From: an uncultured Veillonellaceae bacterium
GTDB lineage: Bacteria > Bacillota > Negativicutes > Veillonellales > Megasphaeraceae
Direction: 5' to 3'
DNA: 34,746 nt
NCBI GenBank assembly: GCA_900546795.1
Contig: UREG01000011.1
Span: 1 to 34,746 of the forward strand
The position numbers and the translations under genes were made by a program. Of this stretch, positions 23,909-32,816 are shown piece by piece (the first letter of the stretch is position 1; the number at the start of each line of letters is the position of its first letter). A model generated the notes under the pieces. That model searched no databases. It saw nothing but the letters and a program-made list of their open reading frames with translations, and was not told the origin of the DNA.

Positions 23909-25894
23909 TTACTCGATAACTTCTCCAATTGTTTCAGCAGCCGCTTCATTTTTTTCACTGTTTAAGTACGAGTCTACTTCTTTTCGTTCTTCATCTTCAG
24001 CCACAGCGGTCATAGACAAGGAGATTTTTTTCTTATCCATGTCGATTTTAATAATTTTGACTGTTTTTTTATCACCTACAGCCAGCAGTTCTTCCACTTT
24101 AGCATTCCGCTGTTTTGTAATTTCAGAAACGTGCAGCAAGCCCTGCAATTCCGGATCAAAGGCCAAAATAGCGCCATACGGAAGCATTTTTACAACTTCC
24201 CCTTCTACCAGCGTACCTACACTATATTTTTCTACTGCTTCGATCCACGGATCCTGCTGCAATGCTTTCATCGAAAGAGAAATTTTTCCGCTTTCCTGGT
24301 CATAATTCTGAACCAATACTTTTACGGCTTGGCCAACGGTTAAGACGCTGTCTACCGTATCTACTTTTTTCCAGGAAATATCAGAGATATGCAGCAGCCC
24401 TTCTACGCCGCCCAGATCAATGAATGCACCATACGGCATGATTTTTGCAACGGTACCTTCCAATACTGCACCATTTACTACTTTTTCTAATGCAGCTGCC
24501 TGTCTTTCCGCCAATTCTTCCTGCAATACAGCTTTACGGGAAAGAACCAAACGGTTTTTACGGCTGTTGATATCAATAATAACGGCGCGGATTGTCTGCC
24601 CTACCAAATAATCTACATTTTTCACAAACCGGATATCTGCCTGCGAAAACGGAATGAAACCGCGCAAAGATTTGTATGTAACGACCAAGCCGGCTTTATT
24701 TGCTTCTTTACCTTCGCATTCTATAACGGTTTTATTATCAAATGCTTCCTGTGCATCGATCCAGTCCTGCGCTTTTTTCATTTTTACCAGCGATACTACA
24801 ACAGCGCCGTCTTCTTTAATCGTATTAGCAATTTCCACTTTCAGTTCCTGACCAACAGAAATCACATCAGAAGCTGCTTCCGGCGTCGGCACTGCAATTT
24901 CTTTTACTGGCAGGATCGCTTCCGTTTTATAACCGATATCCAAAAATGCTGCGTCACGATTTACGCTTACAACAGTACCTTCTACTATATCTCCTTTTTT
25001 AAGATCCGTTTCAAAGTCAAACTGATCAATCAGCTCTTCACTCATCACTTCTACATTGTTTTCCATCATTTCCATTTTAGACACAACCTCCTGTATTATC
25101 CAGTCCGGCGTTGATGCACCGGCTGTAATGCCTATTTTGTTTTTTCCAGCAAACCAAGCCGTCTCCAGCTCAGCCGCCGTCTCGATATGGTACGTAGGGC
25201 AGTTTTCTTTTTGGCAAACTTGCGCCAGCCGAGTAGTATTGGCACTATTTTTTCCACCTACAACTATCATCATATCAGATTCTTTTGCTAATTGTATAGC
25301 TGATTCTTGTCTTTCCTGCGTTGCCGTACAAATCGTAGCATGCATTTCCAACTCATCTGCCTTGGTTTCGAGCACTGCTTTGATCCGCTCCAATTCCCGC
25401 GCTTCAAACGTCGTCTGTACAACAACACCCAGCTTAGCATGATGCGGCAAATTTTCTGCTTTTTCTATTGTTTCGATAACGAGTCCCTTATCTCCTGCCC
25501 ATTTAGCAATACTAATTACTTCTGGATGCTTTTTTTCTCCCAAAATAACTAAATCATAACCTTTTTCAATAATATGTTTTGCATCCAGCTGCGCTTTCCG
25601 AACATGAGGGCATGTCGCATCTAAAAGCTCCAATCCCATTTGTTCTGCCTTTTTATAATAAGCAGGCCCTACGCCATGAGATCGAATAATCAATGTATCC
25701 CCATTCCCCAATTCATCTATTTCAGAAATGGGAGACACCCCTTTCTCCTTGAGTGCATTTACCAGCTGAGGATTATGAATGATGGGTCCTAGCGTATATG
25801 CCTGTCTCTTCTCTTTTACTGAATCTTCCGCAATCTGGATTGCCCGGCGCACTCCAAAACAAAAACCGCATGCTTTTGCTATTTTAATTTCCAT
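23909..25894 (-). CDS. ispH: IspH (HMBPP reductase) fused to ribosomal protein S1 domains
   Basis: Residues 1-275 are IspH, the [4Fe-4S] enzyme that makes IPP and DMAPP in the last step of the MEP isoprenoid pathway. The cluster cysteines are at Cys12 (CGFCFGV), Cys95 (DATCPHV) and Cys189 (TICTATQER), with the substrate histidines near 40 and 73. From about residue 300 four S1 (OB-fold) repeats follow; the last two are clear in GTVAKIMPYGAFIDLGG and GEVVKMLPYGAILAF. This fusion is known in Clostridia and Negativicutes. The frame is open further upstream, but AAGGAG lies before the ATG at 25894, which gives about 661 residues and overlaps the plsC stop by 11 bases. Confidence 0.96.
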   Translation of the reverse strand: MEIKIAKACGFCFGVRRAIQIAEDSVKEKRQAYTLGPIIHNPQLVNALKEKGVSPISEIDELGNGDTLIIRSHGVGPAYYKKAEQMGLELLDATCPHVRKAQLDAKHIIEKGYDLVILGEKKHPEVISIAKWAGDKGLVIETIEKAENLPHHAKLGVVVQTTFEARELERIKAVLETKADELEMHATICTATQERQESAIQLAKESDMMIVVGGKNSANTTRLAQVCQKENCPTYHIETAAELETAWFAGKNKIGITAGASTPDWIIQEVVSKMEMMENNVEVMSEELIDQFDFETDLKKGDIVEGTVVSVNRDAAFLDIGYKTEAILPVKEIAVPTPEAASDVISVGQELKVEIANTIKEDGAVVVSLVKMKKAQDWIDAQEAFDNKTVIECEGKEANKAGLVVTYKSLRGFIPFSQADIRFVKNVDYLVGQTIRAVIIDINSRKNRLVLSRKAVLQEELAERQAAALEKVVNGAVLEGTVAKIMPYGAFIDLGGVEGLLHISDISWKKVDTVDSVLTVGQAVKVLVQNYDQESGKISLSMKALQQDPWIEAVEKYSVGTLVEGEVVKMLPYGAILAFDPELQGLLHVSEITKQRNAKVEELLAVGDKKTVKIIKIDMDKKKISLSMTAVAEDEERKEVDSYLNSEKNEAAAETIGEVIE

Positions 25895-26504
25895 TCTGTT
25901 CTCCTTCAGCATATTTTTGCACATCATGTATTCTATTATACACGATTTTATTCACTTCCTGTATAAGTTCTGGCGTTACTTTTTGCTTTTTTATAGGGAT
26001 TGGCTCGCAAAAAATGATTTTGGGCCGGGATTCTTTTTTTAAGTTTCTCGAACCGATAATGACAGTTGGAATGATAGGCGTCCCCGTCCGCAATGCAATC
26101 ACTGCCATCCCATCATGAAACTCTTTTAGCTTTCCATCTGCTGATCGGGTTCCTTCCGGAAATATACCCAAAATTTCCCCTTGCCTCAGCAGCGTATAGG
26201 CACAGCGGATCGCATCTACATCGATCTTTCCTCGGTGTACCGGAAATGCTCCCAGCCGTTTGATGACCCAACGCTGAATAGGATTGCGAAACAATTCTTC
26301 TTTTGCCATAAAGTGAGGAACGCGCTCCATAGCCGTTCCTACCATCGGCGGGTCAAAATTGCTGGTATGGTTCGGTGCAATAATCGCTCCGCCTTGTGCC
26401 GGGATATGTTCTTTTCCGCTTACTTCCAGCCCATAGTAGCTGAAAAATATCCGTTTAAATATCATTCGCATAATGCGGACAACAGGTGTATTCTCCAGTT
26501 TCAT
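25884..26504 (-). CDS. plsC: 1-acyl-sn-glycerol-3-phosphate acyltransferase
   Basis: PlsC acylates lysophosphatidic acid to phosphatidic acid at the membrane. The 206-residue protein carries the HxxxxD catalytic motif in NHTSNFDPP and the FPEGTRSADGKLKEFHDG substrate motif, with a PIIPTVI segment after it. It overlaps cmk by four bases and ispH by eleven. Its place in this operon, beside cmk, is common in Firmicutes. Confidence 0.96.
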   Translation of the reverse strand: MKLENTPVVRIMRMIFKRIFFSYYGLEVSGKEHIPAQGGAIIAPNHTSNFDPPMVGTAMERVPHFMAKEELFRNPIQRWVIKRLGAFPVHRGKIDVDAIRCAYTLLRQGEILGIFPEGTRSADGKLKEFHDGMAVIALRTGTPIIPTVIIGSRNLKKESRPKIIFCEPIPIKKQKVTPELIQEVNKIVYNRIHDVQKYAEGEQNGN

Positions 26505-27160
26505 ACCAGTTTACCTTTGACTAAGTCTAATATTTTTTCAGCGGTCTGTTCCAAATTCAATTCACTGTTATCCAGAAGAATGGCATCCTCAGCCTGCCGC
26601 AGCGGCGATTCTTCCCGCTGTGAGTCCAGAGTATCCCTCTCTTCGATATTTTGCTGTATCTCTTCAAATGTCGTTGTTCCGCCCTGCCCCTGCACTTCTT
26701 TCCACCGCCGCATTGCCCGTGATTTTGAAGACGCTGTCAAAAATATTTTAAGTTCTGCATTTGGAAGAACAACCGTTCCAATATCCCGGCCATCTAGTAT
26801 GACGGCACCGTCTTTTGCGATGGCTCTTTGCCAGTCAGCCAACTTTTCCCGCACTGCTTTTATCGCCGCTACACGAGAAACATATGCGCTTACTTCTGCA
26901 CTGCGGATCGCTGCCGTCACGTCTGTACCATTGACTTTCACCGTCGATCCCTGCATACGGATATCTGCCGTTTCCAATAATGCTTTGATCTTTTCATCAT
27001 CAGTACAAGCAGCATCATGCTGCTGCATATACCAGGTAAACGCCCGATACATCGCCCCAGTATCCAAATACGTATATCCTAATCGCTTGGCAACAATTTT
27101 AGCAACGCTGCTTTTCCCTGCTCCTGCCGGGCCGTCAATTGCAATTGATATTTGTTTCAT
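26501..27160 (-). CDS. cmk: Cytidylate kinase
   Basis: Cmk phosphorylates CMP and dCMP. The 219-residue protein starts with the P-loop IAIDGPAGAGKSS, has YLDTGAMYRA (the nucleoside monophosphate site) and LDGRDIGTVVLPNAELKIFL. The length and the order relative to plsC and ispH-rpsA are typical. The start codon has a GGAG-like site in the 29-base gap after the flavoprotein gene. Confidence 0.97.
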   Translation of the reverse strand: MKQISIAIDGPAGAGKSSVAKIVAKRLGYTYLDTGAMYRAFTWYMQQHDAACTDDEKIKALLETADIRMQGSTVKVNGTDVTAAIRSAEVSAYVSRVAAIKAVREKLADWQRAIAKDGAVILDGRDIGTVVLPNAELKIFLTASSKSRAMRRWKEVQGQGGTTTFEEIQQNIEERDTLDSQREESPLRQAEDAILLDNSELNLEQTAEKILDLVKGKLV

Positions 27161-27189
27161 CCTATACTCACTCCTGATTGTTTATAGAG

Positions 27190-28419
27190 TTATAGAGCCG
27201 CGTCTTTCCCTGCCGCATATCCCGTTGAGAAAGCAGCCTGTAAATTATATCCGCCCGTATAGCCGTCAATGTCGAGTACTTCGCCGGCAAAATACAAGCC
27301 CGAAACCAGTTTTGATTCCATCGTAGCCGGCTGTATCTCTTTTGTCACTACACCGCCGGCTGTTACGATAGCTTCCGCTATCGGCCTTGTTCCCGTAATA
27401 GTGAAGGCAAAACCTTTTATCATATCAATCAGCTGCTTTCGTTCGTCTTTTGTTAATTGATTCACGGTTTTCTCCGGTGCTATACCGGATTTTTTCAAAA
27501 CGGGGCCAATCATTTTTCTAGGAAGCATCTCTTGCAGTGCATTTTCCATATGCTTGCGGCTATACTTTTGAAAATCCCTCAGCATACGCTCATCAAGTTT
27601 TTCTTTTGTCAGCGCCGGCTTTAAATCAATGCTCGCCCTAAGCGGAAATTCTTCTGCTTTGCAGCCAGAAACCGCTCCGCTGGCAGAAAGAACAATCGGA
27701 CCGGAAATACCAAAATGCGTAAACAGCATTTCGCCAAACCGTCGATATATCTCCTTATTTTTCCGGTATACAGCAAGCTCTACATTTTTAAGAGACAGTC
27801 CCTGCATTTCTGGTATAAGGGCATCATCCGACGTAAGCGGCACCAGCGCAGGTCTCAGTGCAGTCACTCTATGCCCAAACGCTTTGGCAAATTCGTACCC
27901 ATCGCCCGTAGAGCCTGTTCCCGGATAGGACATCCCGCCTGTGGCAATAATACAAGCCTCTGCTTCATACACACCATTTTTACAGGAAATAATAAACCGA
28001 TCTGCTTCTTTTTTAATGGACAGTACTTTTTCGTTCAACTGAATCGTGACCCCTAACTGCCGCAACCGATGGTAAAATGCCTTCCGCACTTCTATCGCAC
28101 TGTCCGAGCAGGGAAACACTCGCCCTCCGCGCTCGACTTTCGTTTCTAATCCCCAGGAATGCAGCATGGCAATCAAGTCCTGATTATCAAACTGCTTATA
28201 TACACTAAACAAAAAGCGTCCGTTTCCCGGTGTATTTTCTATTAATTCCGGAACAGAGCAAATATTTGTTAAATTGCACCGGCCCTTGCCGGTTATTCCC
28301 ATTTTTTTCCCTACAATATCATTCTTTTCTAAAATGGTAACCGCCGCACCGTTTTCCGCTGCGCCAAGCGCCGCTAAAAGCCCGGCTGCGCCGCCGCCAA
28401 TGATAACTACTGATTTCAT
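27190..28419 (-). CDS. FAD-dependent oxidoreductase, HI0933/YhiN family
   Basis: The 409-residue flavoprotein has an N-terminal dinucleotide-binding motif VIIGGGAAGLLAALGA, the family signature KKMGITGKGRCNLTN, ATGGMSYPGTGSTGDGY, and a C-terminal FAD motif GEVLDIDGYTGGYNLQ. Members are often annotated as BaiN-like or aminoacetone oxidase family, but the physiological reaction is not settled. It lies 11 bases after rluB and before cmk in a compact operon. Confidence 0.92.
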   Translation of the reverse strand: MKSVVIIGGGAAGLLAALGAAENGAAVTILEKNDIVGKKMGITGKGRCNLTNICSVPELIENTPGNGRFLFSVYKQFDNQDLIAMLHSWGLETKVERGGRVFPCSDSAIEVRKAFYHRLRQLGVTIQLNEKVLSIKKEADRFIISCKNGVYEAEACIIATGGMSYPGTGSTGDGYEFAKAFGHRVTALRPALVPLTSDDALIPEMQGLSLKNVELAVYRKNKEIYRRFGEMLFTHFGISGPIVLSASGAVSGCKAEEFPLRASIDLKPALTKEKLDERMLRDFQKYSRKHMENALQEMLPRKMIGPVLKKSGIAPEKTVNQLTKDERKQLIDMIKGFAFTITGTRPIAEAIVTAGGVVTKEIQPATMESKLVSGLYFAGEVLDIDGYTGGYNLQAAFSTGYAAGKDAAL

Positions 28420-28430
28420 TTTCTGATCCT

Positions 28431-29147
28431 CTATTTATAGGAATATAATTCCTGTACTTCTTCCTGCGTTAATTTACGGTACGCACCTCGTTTTACGCCG
28501 CTCAAACTCAGCCCCGCATACCGACTTCTTTTTAAATTATGAATACGGAACCCAAAATACTCAAACATTCGGCGCACCTGTCTGTTTTTCCCCTCATGAA
28601 TAGTAATAGAAATATGAGATAAGTCTGTTTTTCTATCATACTCCACATAGGTAACGGTCGCCGGGGCGGTCATACCGTCTTCCAACGGAACGCCGGTCGC
28701 CAAATTCTCCAATACCGAATCGGATACTCGGCCTTTTACTTTTACTTCATACGTTTTTTCTACTTCATGTGATGGGTGCATTAGTATATTGGCTAATTCG
28801 CCGTCATTCGTCAGAAGCAGCAGTCCTTCCGTATATTGGTCCAGCCGTCCAATCGGATAGATCCGCTCTTTTTCTTCATTAAAATAACTCAGCACGGTCG
28901 TTCTTCCCTGCGGATCGGACACTGTACTGATAATTCCTTTTGGCTTATTAAAAAGATAATATACTTTCCGAGGCATTTCTATCCGTTTTCCATCGACCGT
29001 AATCAAATCTTTATGAGGATTTACTTTAGTTCCCAGCTCTGTTACGACTACGCCGTTTACCCGAACCCTCTTTTCCACTATCAATTTTTCACTGGCTCTG
29101 CGAGAGGCTACCCCGCAATTACTCAGTACTTTCTGCAAGCGTTCCAT
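28431..29147 (-). CDS. rluB: 23S rRNA pseudouridine synthase, RluB family
   Basis: This enzyme isomerises a uridine in 23S rRNA helix 89 (position 2605 in E. coli) to pseudouridine. The 238-residue protein has an N-terminal S4 RNA-binding domain (MERLQKVLSNCGVASRRASE) and the catalytic Asp in GRLDQYTEGLLLLTNDG, with a NRQVRRMFEYFG segment typical of the RsuA/RluB family. It overlaps scpB by 29 bases, and the scpAB-rluB order is widespread in Firmicutes. Confidence 0.95.
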   Translation of the reverse strand: MERLQKVLSNCGVASRRASEKLIVEKRVRVNGVVVTELGTKVNPHKDLITVDGKRIEMPRKVYYLFNKPKGIISTVSDPQGRTTVLSYFNEEKERIYPIGRLDQYTEGLLLLTNDGELANILMHPSHEVEKTYEVKVKGRVSDSVLENLATGVPLEDGMTAPATVTYVEYDRKTDLSHISITIHEGKNRQVRRMFEYFGFRIHNLKRSRYAGLSLSGVKRGAYRKLTQEEVQELYSYK

Positions 29148-29703
29148 CTTGTTCCTCCAATTTTGCTTTCCATGATTCAGGAAGTTCTGCCAATAATTCT
29201 TCCAAAGAGCTTATTCCGGTGCACGTCAAAAAATGGGAGGTTGTCCCGTATAAAATCGGTTTTCCCGGTCCATTCAAACGCCCTTTTTCCTCCACCAGTC
29301 CCAGCTGCTGCAGCTGTTCGAGCAGGCGATCCGACGATACGCCGCGTATCTGCTCTATTTCCTGTTTAGTGACCGGCTGCCTATAGGCAACTACAGCCAA
29401 TACTTCCATGCTCATCGGCTTCAATTTCAATACATTCGGCTGTACCGTCCGAAGCATTTCATACAGTTCGGGCTTTGTTACCAGCTGTACCATTGCAGCC
29501 CGGCGATGAAGCATTATCCCCCGTTCTGCAGCAGACAGCTGTACTGCCAACTGTTGTAATACCAGCTCCGTCTTTTCTTCCGTCCAATTAAACTTTTCTC
29601 GTATCTCCTGACAAGAAGCCGGATCTCCTTTCAAAAATAAAAAGGATTCTAATATCGCCGTATCATGAGCAGATACTTTCTGTTTGTCTGATAACAAGTC
29701 CAT
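29119..29703 (-). CDS. scpB: Segregation and condensation protein B
   Basis: ScpB is a winged-helix partner of the SMC-ScpA chromosome condensation complex. The 194-residue protein has the family segments LESFLFLKGDPAS, LKLKPMSMEVLAVVAYRQPVTKQEIEQIRG, typical of the first winged helix, and GRPxxYGTT-like GPGKPILYGTTSHFL. It overlaps the end of scpA by 41 bases and the start of rluB by 29. The start is preceded by a short-spaced AGGGG, so the exact initiation codon is uncertain. Confidence 0.96.
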   Translation of the reverse strand: MDLLSDKQKVSAHDTAILESFLFLKGDPASCQEIREKFNWTEEKTELVLQQLAVQLSAAERGIMLHRRAAMVQLVTKPELYEMLRTVQPNVLKLKPMSMEVLAVVAYRQPVTKQEIEQIRGVSSDRLLEQLQQLGLVEEKGRLNGPGKPILYGTTSHFLTCTGISSLEELLAELPESWKAKLEEQDGTLAESTE

Positions 29704-30385
29704 CGGCCCCTTTTGATAAATAATACGATTCCATTCGCAGTATTTCCAGCACTGCTAAAAACATAGTCAGCAATTCATATCGAGTCATACTGCGATGAAG
29801 CAGCGCGGATACAGAGACGCCTTCTTTCCATCGGCAGATAGATTGCTGTATTTCCGCAATCTTTTCATCTACATTCAATGGTTTTTCCTCTATATACGCT
29901 ACCGGTGTTCGCTTTTCCGGTTCTTTTTGAAACAATCCCATAAATAATTCATAGAGTTCTCTTTGTTCAATTGCGCCGGCATACTGTGATGATTCCGGCA
30001 TCGGCATGGGATCTCTGCCTAAAAAATATTTCTGATTTTCCCAGCAAGCCGTTATGTAGCCGGCCAACTCTTTTGCAAACTTATACTCTGCCAATTTTTT
30101 CTGCAGTATACGCTTTTCTTCTTCTGCATCCGCTTCCGGCTCTTCTGCCGCACTTTTCGGCAATAGATACCGTGATTTCATCTGCAGGAGCGTGGCTGCC
30201 ATAACTAAAAAACGGCTGCCGTACTGTATATCAAAAACTGGCATCTGCTGTACATAGGCATTGAACTGGTCTGCGATTTCTATGATTGGAATATCATAAA
30301 TATCCATTTTATTTTTCTCTACTAAATAGAGCAATAAATCCAAAGGGCCTTCGAAGTTGGATATTTGATAGGCCAACTTATTCAT
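29663..30385 (-). CDS. scpA: Segregation and condensation protein A
   Basis: ScpA is the kleisin that bridges SMC heads in chromosome condensation. In the 240-residue protein, the N-terminal ISNFEGPLDLLLYLVEKNKM and DIYDIPIIEIADQF motifs are diagnostic, followed by the LVMAATLLQMKSRYLLP segment and a C-terminal winged helix. It is the first gene of the operon that runs to ispH-rpsA. GAGG precedes the ATG by five bases. Confidence 0.97.
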   Translation of the reverse strand: MNKLAYQISNFEGPLDLLLYLVEKNKMDIYDIPIIEIADQFNAYVQQMPVFDIQYGSRFLVMAATLLQMKSRYLLPKSAAEEPEADAEEEKRILQKKLAEYKFAKELAGYITACWENQKYFLGRDPMPMPESSQYAGAIEQRELYELFMGLFQKEPEKRTPVAYIEEKPLNVDEKIAEIQQSICRWKEGVSVSALLHRSMTRYELLTMFLAVLEILRMESYYLSKGADGLVIRQTESICS

Positions 30386-30398
30386 ATATACCTCTTTT

Positions 30399-30427
30399 AT
30401 TATAAATTAAATTGCGATGATATGCAA
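30399..30427 (-). promoter_or_regulatory. Promoter-like element directly before scpA
   Basis: TTGCAT (30427-30422) and TATAAT (30404-30399) on the minus strand are 17 bases apart. The -10 element ends only 13 bases before the scpA ATG, so a standard start would fall inside or next to the ribosome site GAGG. Either the transcript has an extremely short leader or transcription starts further upstream. Confidence 0.55.
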
Positions 30428-30531
30428 AATATTCAAGCTATAAGCTATTTAATGGTAACAAAAAAACATCTTTCTTACAAGAAAATTTCCCTTCTTTTAT
30501 CGGCCTGCTTTTCATAGGTCTCTAAAAAAGG

Positions 30532-30585
30532 AAAAGCTATGGTTAATTTTGCAGTTTTGTATACCACAAAATCTCCATAGCTTTT
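30532..30585 (-). terminator. Intrinsic terminator after nrdJ
   Basis: AAAAGCTATGG (30532-30542) pairs with CCATAGCTTTT (30575-30585). The 32-base loop holds a second small hairpin. On the minus strand the outer stem is followed by a T-rich stretch (CCTTTTTTAG). Confidence 0.75.
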
Positions 30586-30609
30586 TCTGCATTATTTTTT
30601 ATGAGGCTC

Positions 30610-32667
30610 TTAACGGATCGGACAAGCTCCGGAAGAACAATCCTGCCGGTCATCTACAATCTCAAAATCTTCGCCTTCTTTTCCGCTTGCCCGCTCATAT
30701 TGATTGAGCACAGCCGGGTTGAAAGGTTTCATCGCAGCTGCCAGCTTTTCATATTCCTCTTTCGTTATTTTTTCATAGGGCGCCAGTTCATAGGTATTGT
30801 CGTCCAGGCTCAAAAATGAAACTGCCAGCATATTATCCCAGTTTTCATATACATTTCGGCATACATCGTCCCACTCGTCATCTTTCACGCTGATTGTATT
30901 GGAACTATTCATTTCTGTATAGTTTTTCTGGAAATCATAATACGTTTGCAGCTGTTCCAATGCACTCACGTCATATTTTGTTCTTTGTACAGGAGACTGG
31001 CATGGAAAATCCACTACTTTCGTTCGTACGTTCGGCTCTTCCTGTCCCACTTCATTATGTACGCTCCAGCCTAACTCTACTGCCGTTTTTGCTAATGGAT
31101 CTTCTGCGCTGACTCGAATACGACGGATATAATAATCACTATGCGAATAATGCAGCCCCGGAGAAACCCCTCCGGCTACTAAAGACAGCGTCCCTTCCGG
31201 TTTGATCGCCGTTACCAGCAAGGATGGTGATAACCCCAGCTCTTTTGCATATGCATCTGCGCTTTCCCTAATCACTGCATGCAGCTTTTTCTGCAATGCG
31301 ATTTCTTCTTCTCTGGTATAGCCAAGCGCTTCCATCGCATCTTTCCATCCAGTTAAAGAGCACCCTAACAGGCGGTCTCGCTGATGCGTCTGATTCCATT
31401 CATACAATTCCAACTCAATACAAGTCATTCGATAACATGCGCGGGCAGACAGCCGTTCCGCCTGCATCAATTCTTCTTCCATTAATTTGCCATCTTTAAC
31501 AAATCCCATCATATTAACAGTTGTTAAATTGCAAACAGAGTTCTTCGGCAGCAAAATTTCAAAGCAAGGATTGAATCCTTCAAAATACGGATGCCGCCTA
31601 CGGCCTTCCGCAGCATTAACAAATCCCGGTTCCCCCGTATAGCGAAGTGTTTTGAAAATATCCTGCAGCCGTTCAAACGATGGTTTCTCTTCAAAAAATA
31701 TAGAATTATTGCTCATGAAGCGATGATACACATTAGGGGTTAAATTTGATTTTGCCTGGATCGTTTCTTCATCTTCCGGCGAAATAATCGCAGTTTCCGA
31801 GGTCCGCCGAACCCCGCCAACCACAACATTTTCACCGATAATATTGCAAATATCCAGCACATGAATCGGCCGCAGCACGCCATTTACCGGGCGCGGCGCG
31901 TATTCATCCGTTCGAATTACTTTATCTATTTTATAAAACATGTTCGCCAGCGAATCATGGCCGGAAGCCGTCCCGCCAAATTTTTTCAGTCGCTCGCCTT
32001 TTGGCCGAACACTGTCATAAATCATACGCACTTTCTTTACCTGACGGTAATCATGCCGGGTAAGGATATGGAAATAAAATTCCAGCGCTTGCACCCAGCC
32101 TTCTTTAGAATCGCCGATCTTAATATCCGCAGTATCGCCCCGGCTCATGTCCAGCGTAGTATTGTCATGTCTCCACATCACAGGAAGGGCATGATACGGT
32201 ACGTTTTCCAACTCTACATCTTGCCGGAATGGCGGAAGTTTTTTTACATCTCGCTGCAAAATCCTAAATCCTACGCCGGTTCCTACCATAAGAAGATAGA
32301 ATAAGTCATAGAAACTCTGCATGGAATCCATTACGGTGAACGAACAGTTAAAATTTGCTGTAACTAAATCTTCCGATGATGGAGTGCCGCCGATCCATAA
32401 ACTCCGACCGCTAATAAATTGCCGAAGATTAAACATATTATCAAAAAGCTGCTGTGCCTCTTCTATACTGGAAGCCGCAAGGCGGCAATTATATGTCAGC
32501 GCACGTATACAGGTCTCCTTCCAAGTTTCCCGCCGCCCTTTTTCCTCTATCCACCGAGAATAGGTTCGATAGTATACAAACGTAGACAGCGGTGACATAT
32601 GAGAAGGAAAGTCTGGATATTTTGCCAGAAATGCTTCGTCAAAGGACGTAAATATTGGATATGTCAC
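30610..32667 (-). CDS. nrdJ: Adenosylcobalamin-dependent ribonucleoside-triphosphate reductase (class II)
   Basis: This monomeric class II enzyme reduces ribonucleoside triphosphates to deoxy forms using coenzyme B12. The 685-residue protein resembles the Lactobacillus leichmannii type. Cys108 (NFNCSF), the NPCFE motif with Cys368 and Glu370 (thiyl radical and acid), and Cys379 in NSVCNL keep the spacing of leichmannii Cys119, Cys408, Glu410 and Cys419. PEGTLSLVAGGVSPG and the C-terminal redox pair in CSSGACPIR (Cys677, Cys682) complete the set. The start is GTG with AAAGGA nine bases before it. A good promoter lies 30 bases upstream, and no B12 riboswitch is visible. Confidence 0.95.
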   Translation of the reverse strand: MTYPIFTSFDEAFLAKYPDFPSHMSPLSTFVYYRTYSRWIEEKGRRETWKETCIRALTYNCRLAASSIEEAQQLFDNMFNLRQFISGRSLWIGGTPSSEDLVTANFNCSFTVMDSMQSFYDLFYLLMVGTGVGFRILQRDVKKLPPFRQDVELENVPYHALPVMWRHDNTTLDMSRGDTADIKIGDSKEGWVQALEFYFHILTRHDYRQVKKVRMIYDSVRPKGERLKKFGGTASGHDSLANMFYKIDKVIRTDEYAPRPVNGVLRPIHVLDICNIIGENVVVGGVRRTSETAIISPEDEETIQAKSNLTPNVYHRFMSNNSIFFEEKPSFERLQDIFKTLRYTGEPGFVNAAEGRRRHPYFEGFNPCFEILLPKNSVCNLTTVNMMGFVKDGKLMEEELMQAERLSARACYRMTCIELELYEWNQTHQRDRLLGCSLTGWKDAMEALGYTREEEIALQKKLHAVIRESADAYAKELGLSPSLLVTAIKPEGTLSLVAGGVSPGLHYSHSDYYIRRIRVSAEDPLAKTAVELGWSVHNEVGQEEPNVRTKVVDFPCQSPVQRTKYDVSALEQLQTYYDFQKNYTEMNSSNTISVKDDEWDDVCRNVYENWDNMLAVSFLSLDDNTYELAPYEKITKEEYEKLAAAMKPFNPAVLNQYERASGKEGEDFEIVDDRQDCSSGACPIR

Positions 32668-32695
32668 TTGCTTTCATCCTTTCTTTGTTGAACTT

Positions 32696-32724
32696 ATTCT
32701 ATCTTACACTATTTTACCCGTCAA
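32696..32724 (-). promoter_or_regulatory. Sigma-A-type promoter for nrdJ
   Basis: TTGACG (32724-32719) and TAGAAT (32701-32696) on the minus strand are separated by 17 bases. The transcript would start near 32690, leaving a leader of about 22 bases, too short for a riboswitch. Confidence 0.72.
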
Positions 32725-32786
32725 CTCAATATATAGTTTTTATTTATCTTCTTCATCACTATATATTGTATTAACAAGAAGTACAA

Positions 32787-32812
32787 AGAGCAGGCAAAAA
32801 ATCGCCTGCTCT
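32787..32812 (-). terminator. Intrinsic terminator after the alpha/beta hydrolase
   Basis: AGAGCAGGC (32787-32795) and GCCTGCTCT (32804-32812) form a nine-base stem around AAAAAATC. On the minus strand TTTGTACTT follows, so the tail is short. It sits just after the hydrolase stop codon. Confidence 0.75.
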
Positions 32813-32816
32813 GGTG

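Noticed and set aside
26181..27326. 381-codon plus-strand open frame opposite plsC and cmk
   Set aside because: It lies entirely antisense to two well-recognised genes, crosses their boundary, and its translation has no recognisable domain. It is a shadow of minus-strand codon use.
32668..32816. Possible cobalamin riboswitch before nrdJ
   Set aside because: The promoter leaves a leader of only about 22 bases, and no B12-box-like sequence was seen upstream.
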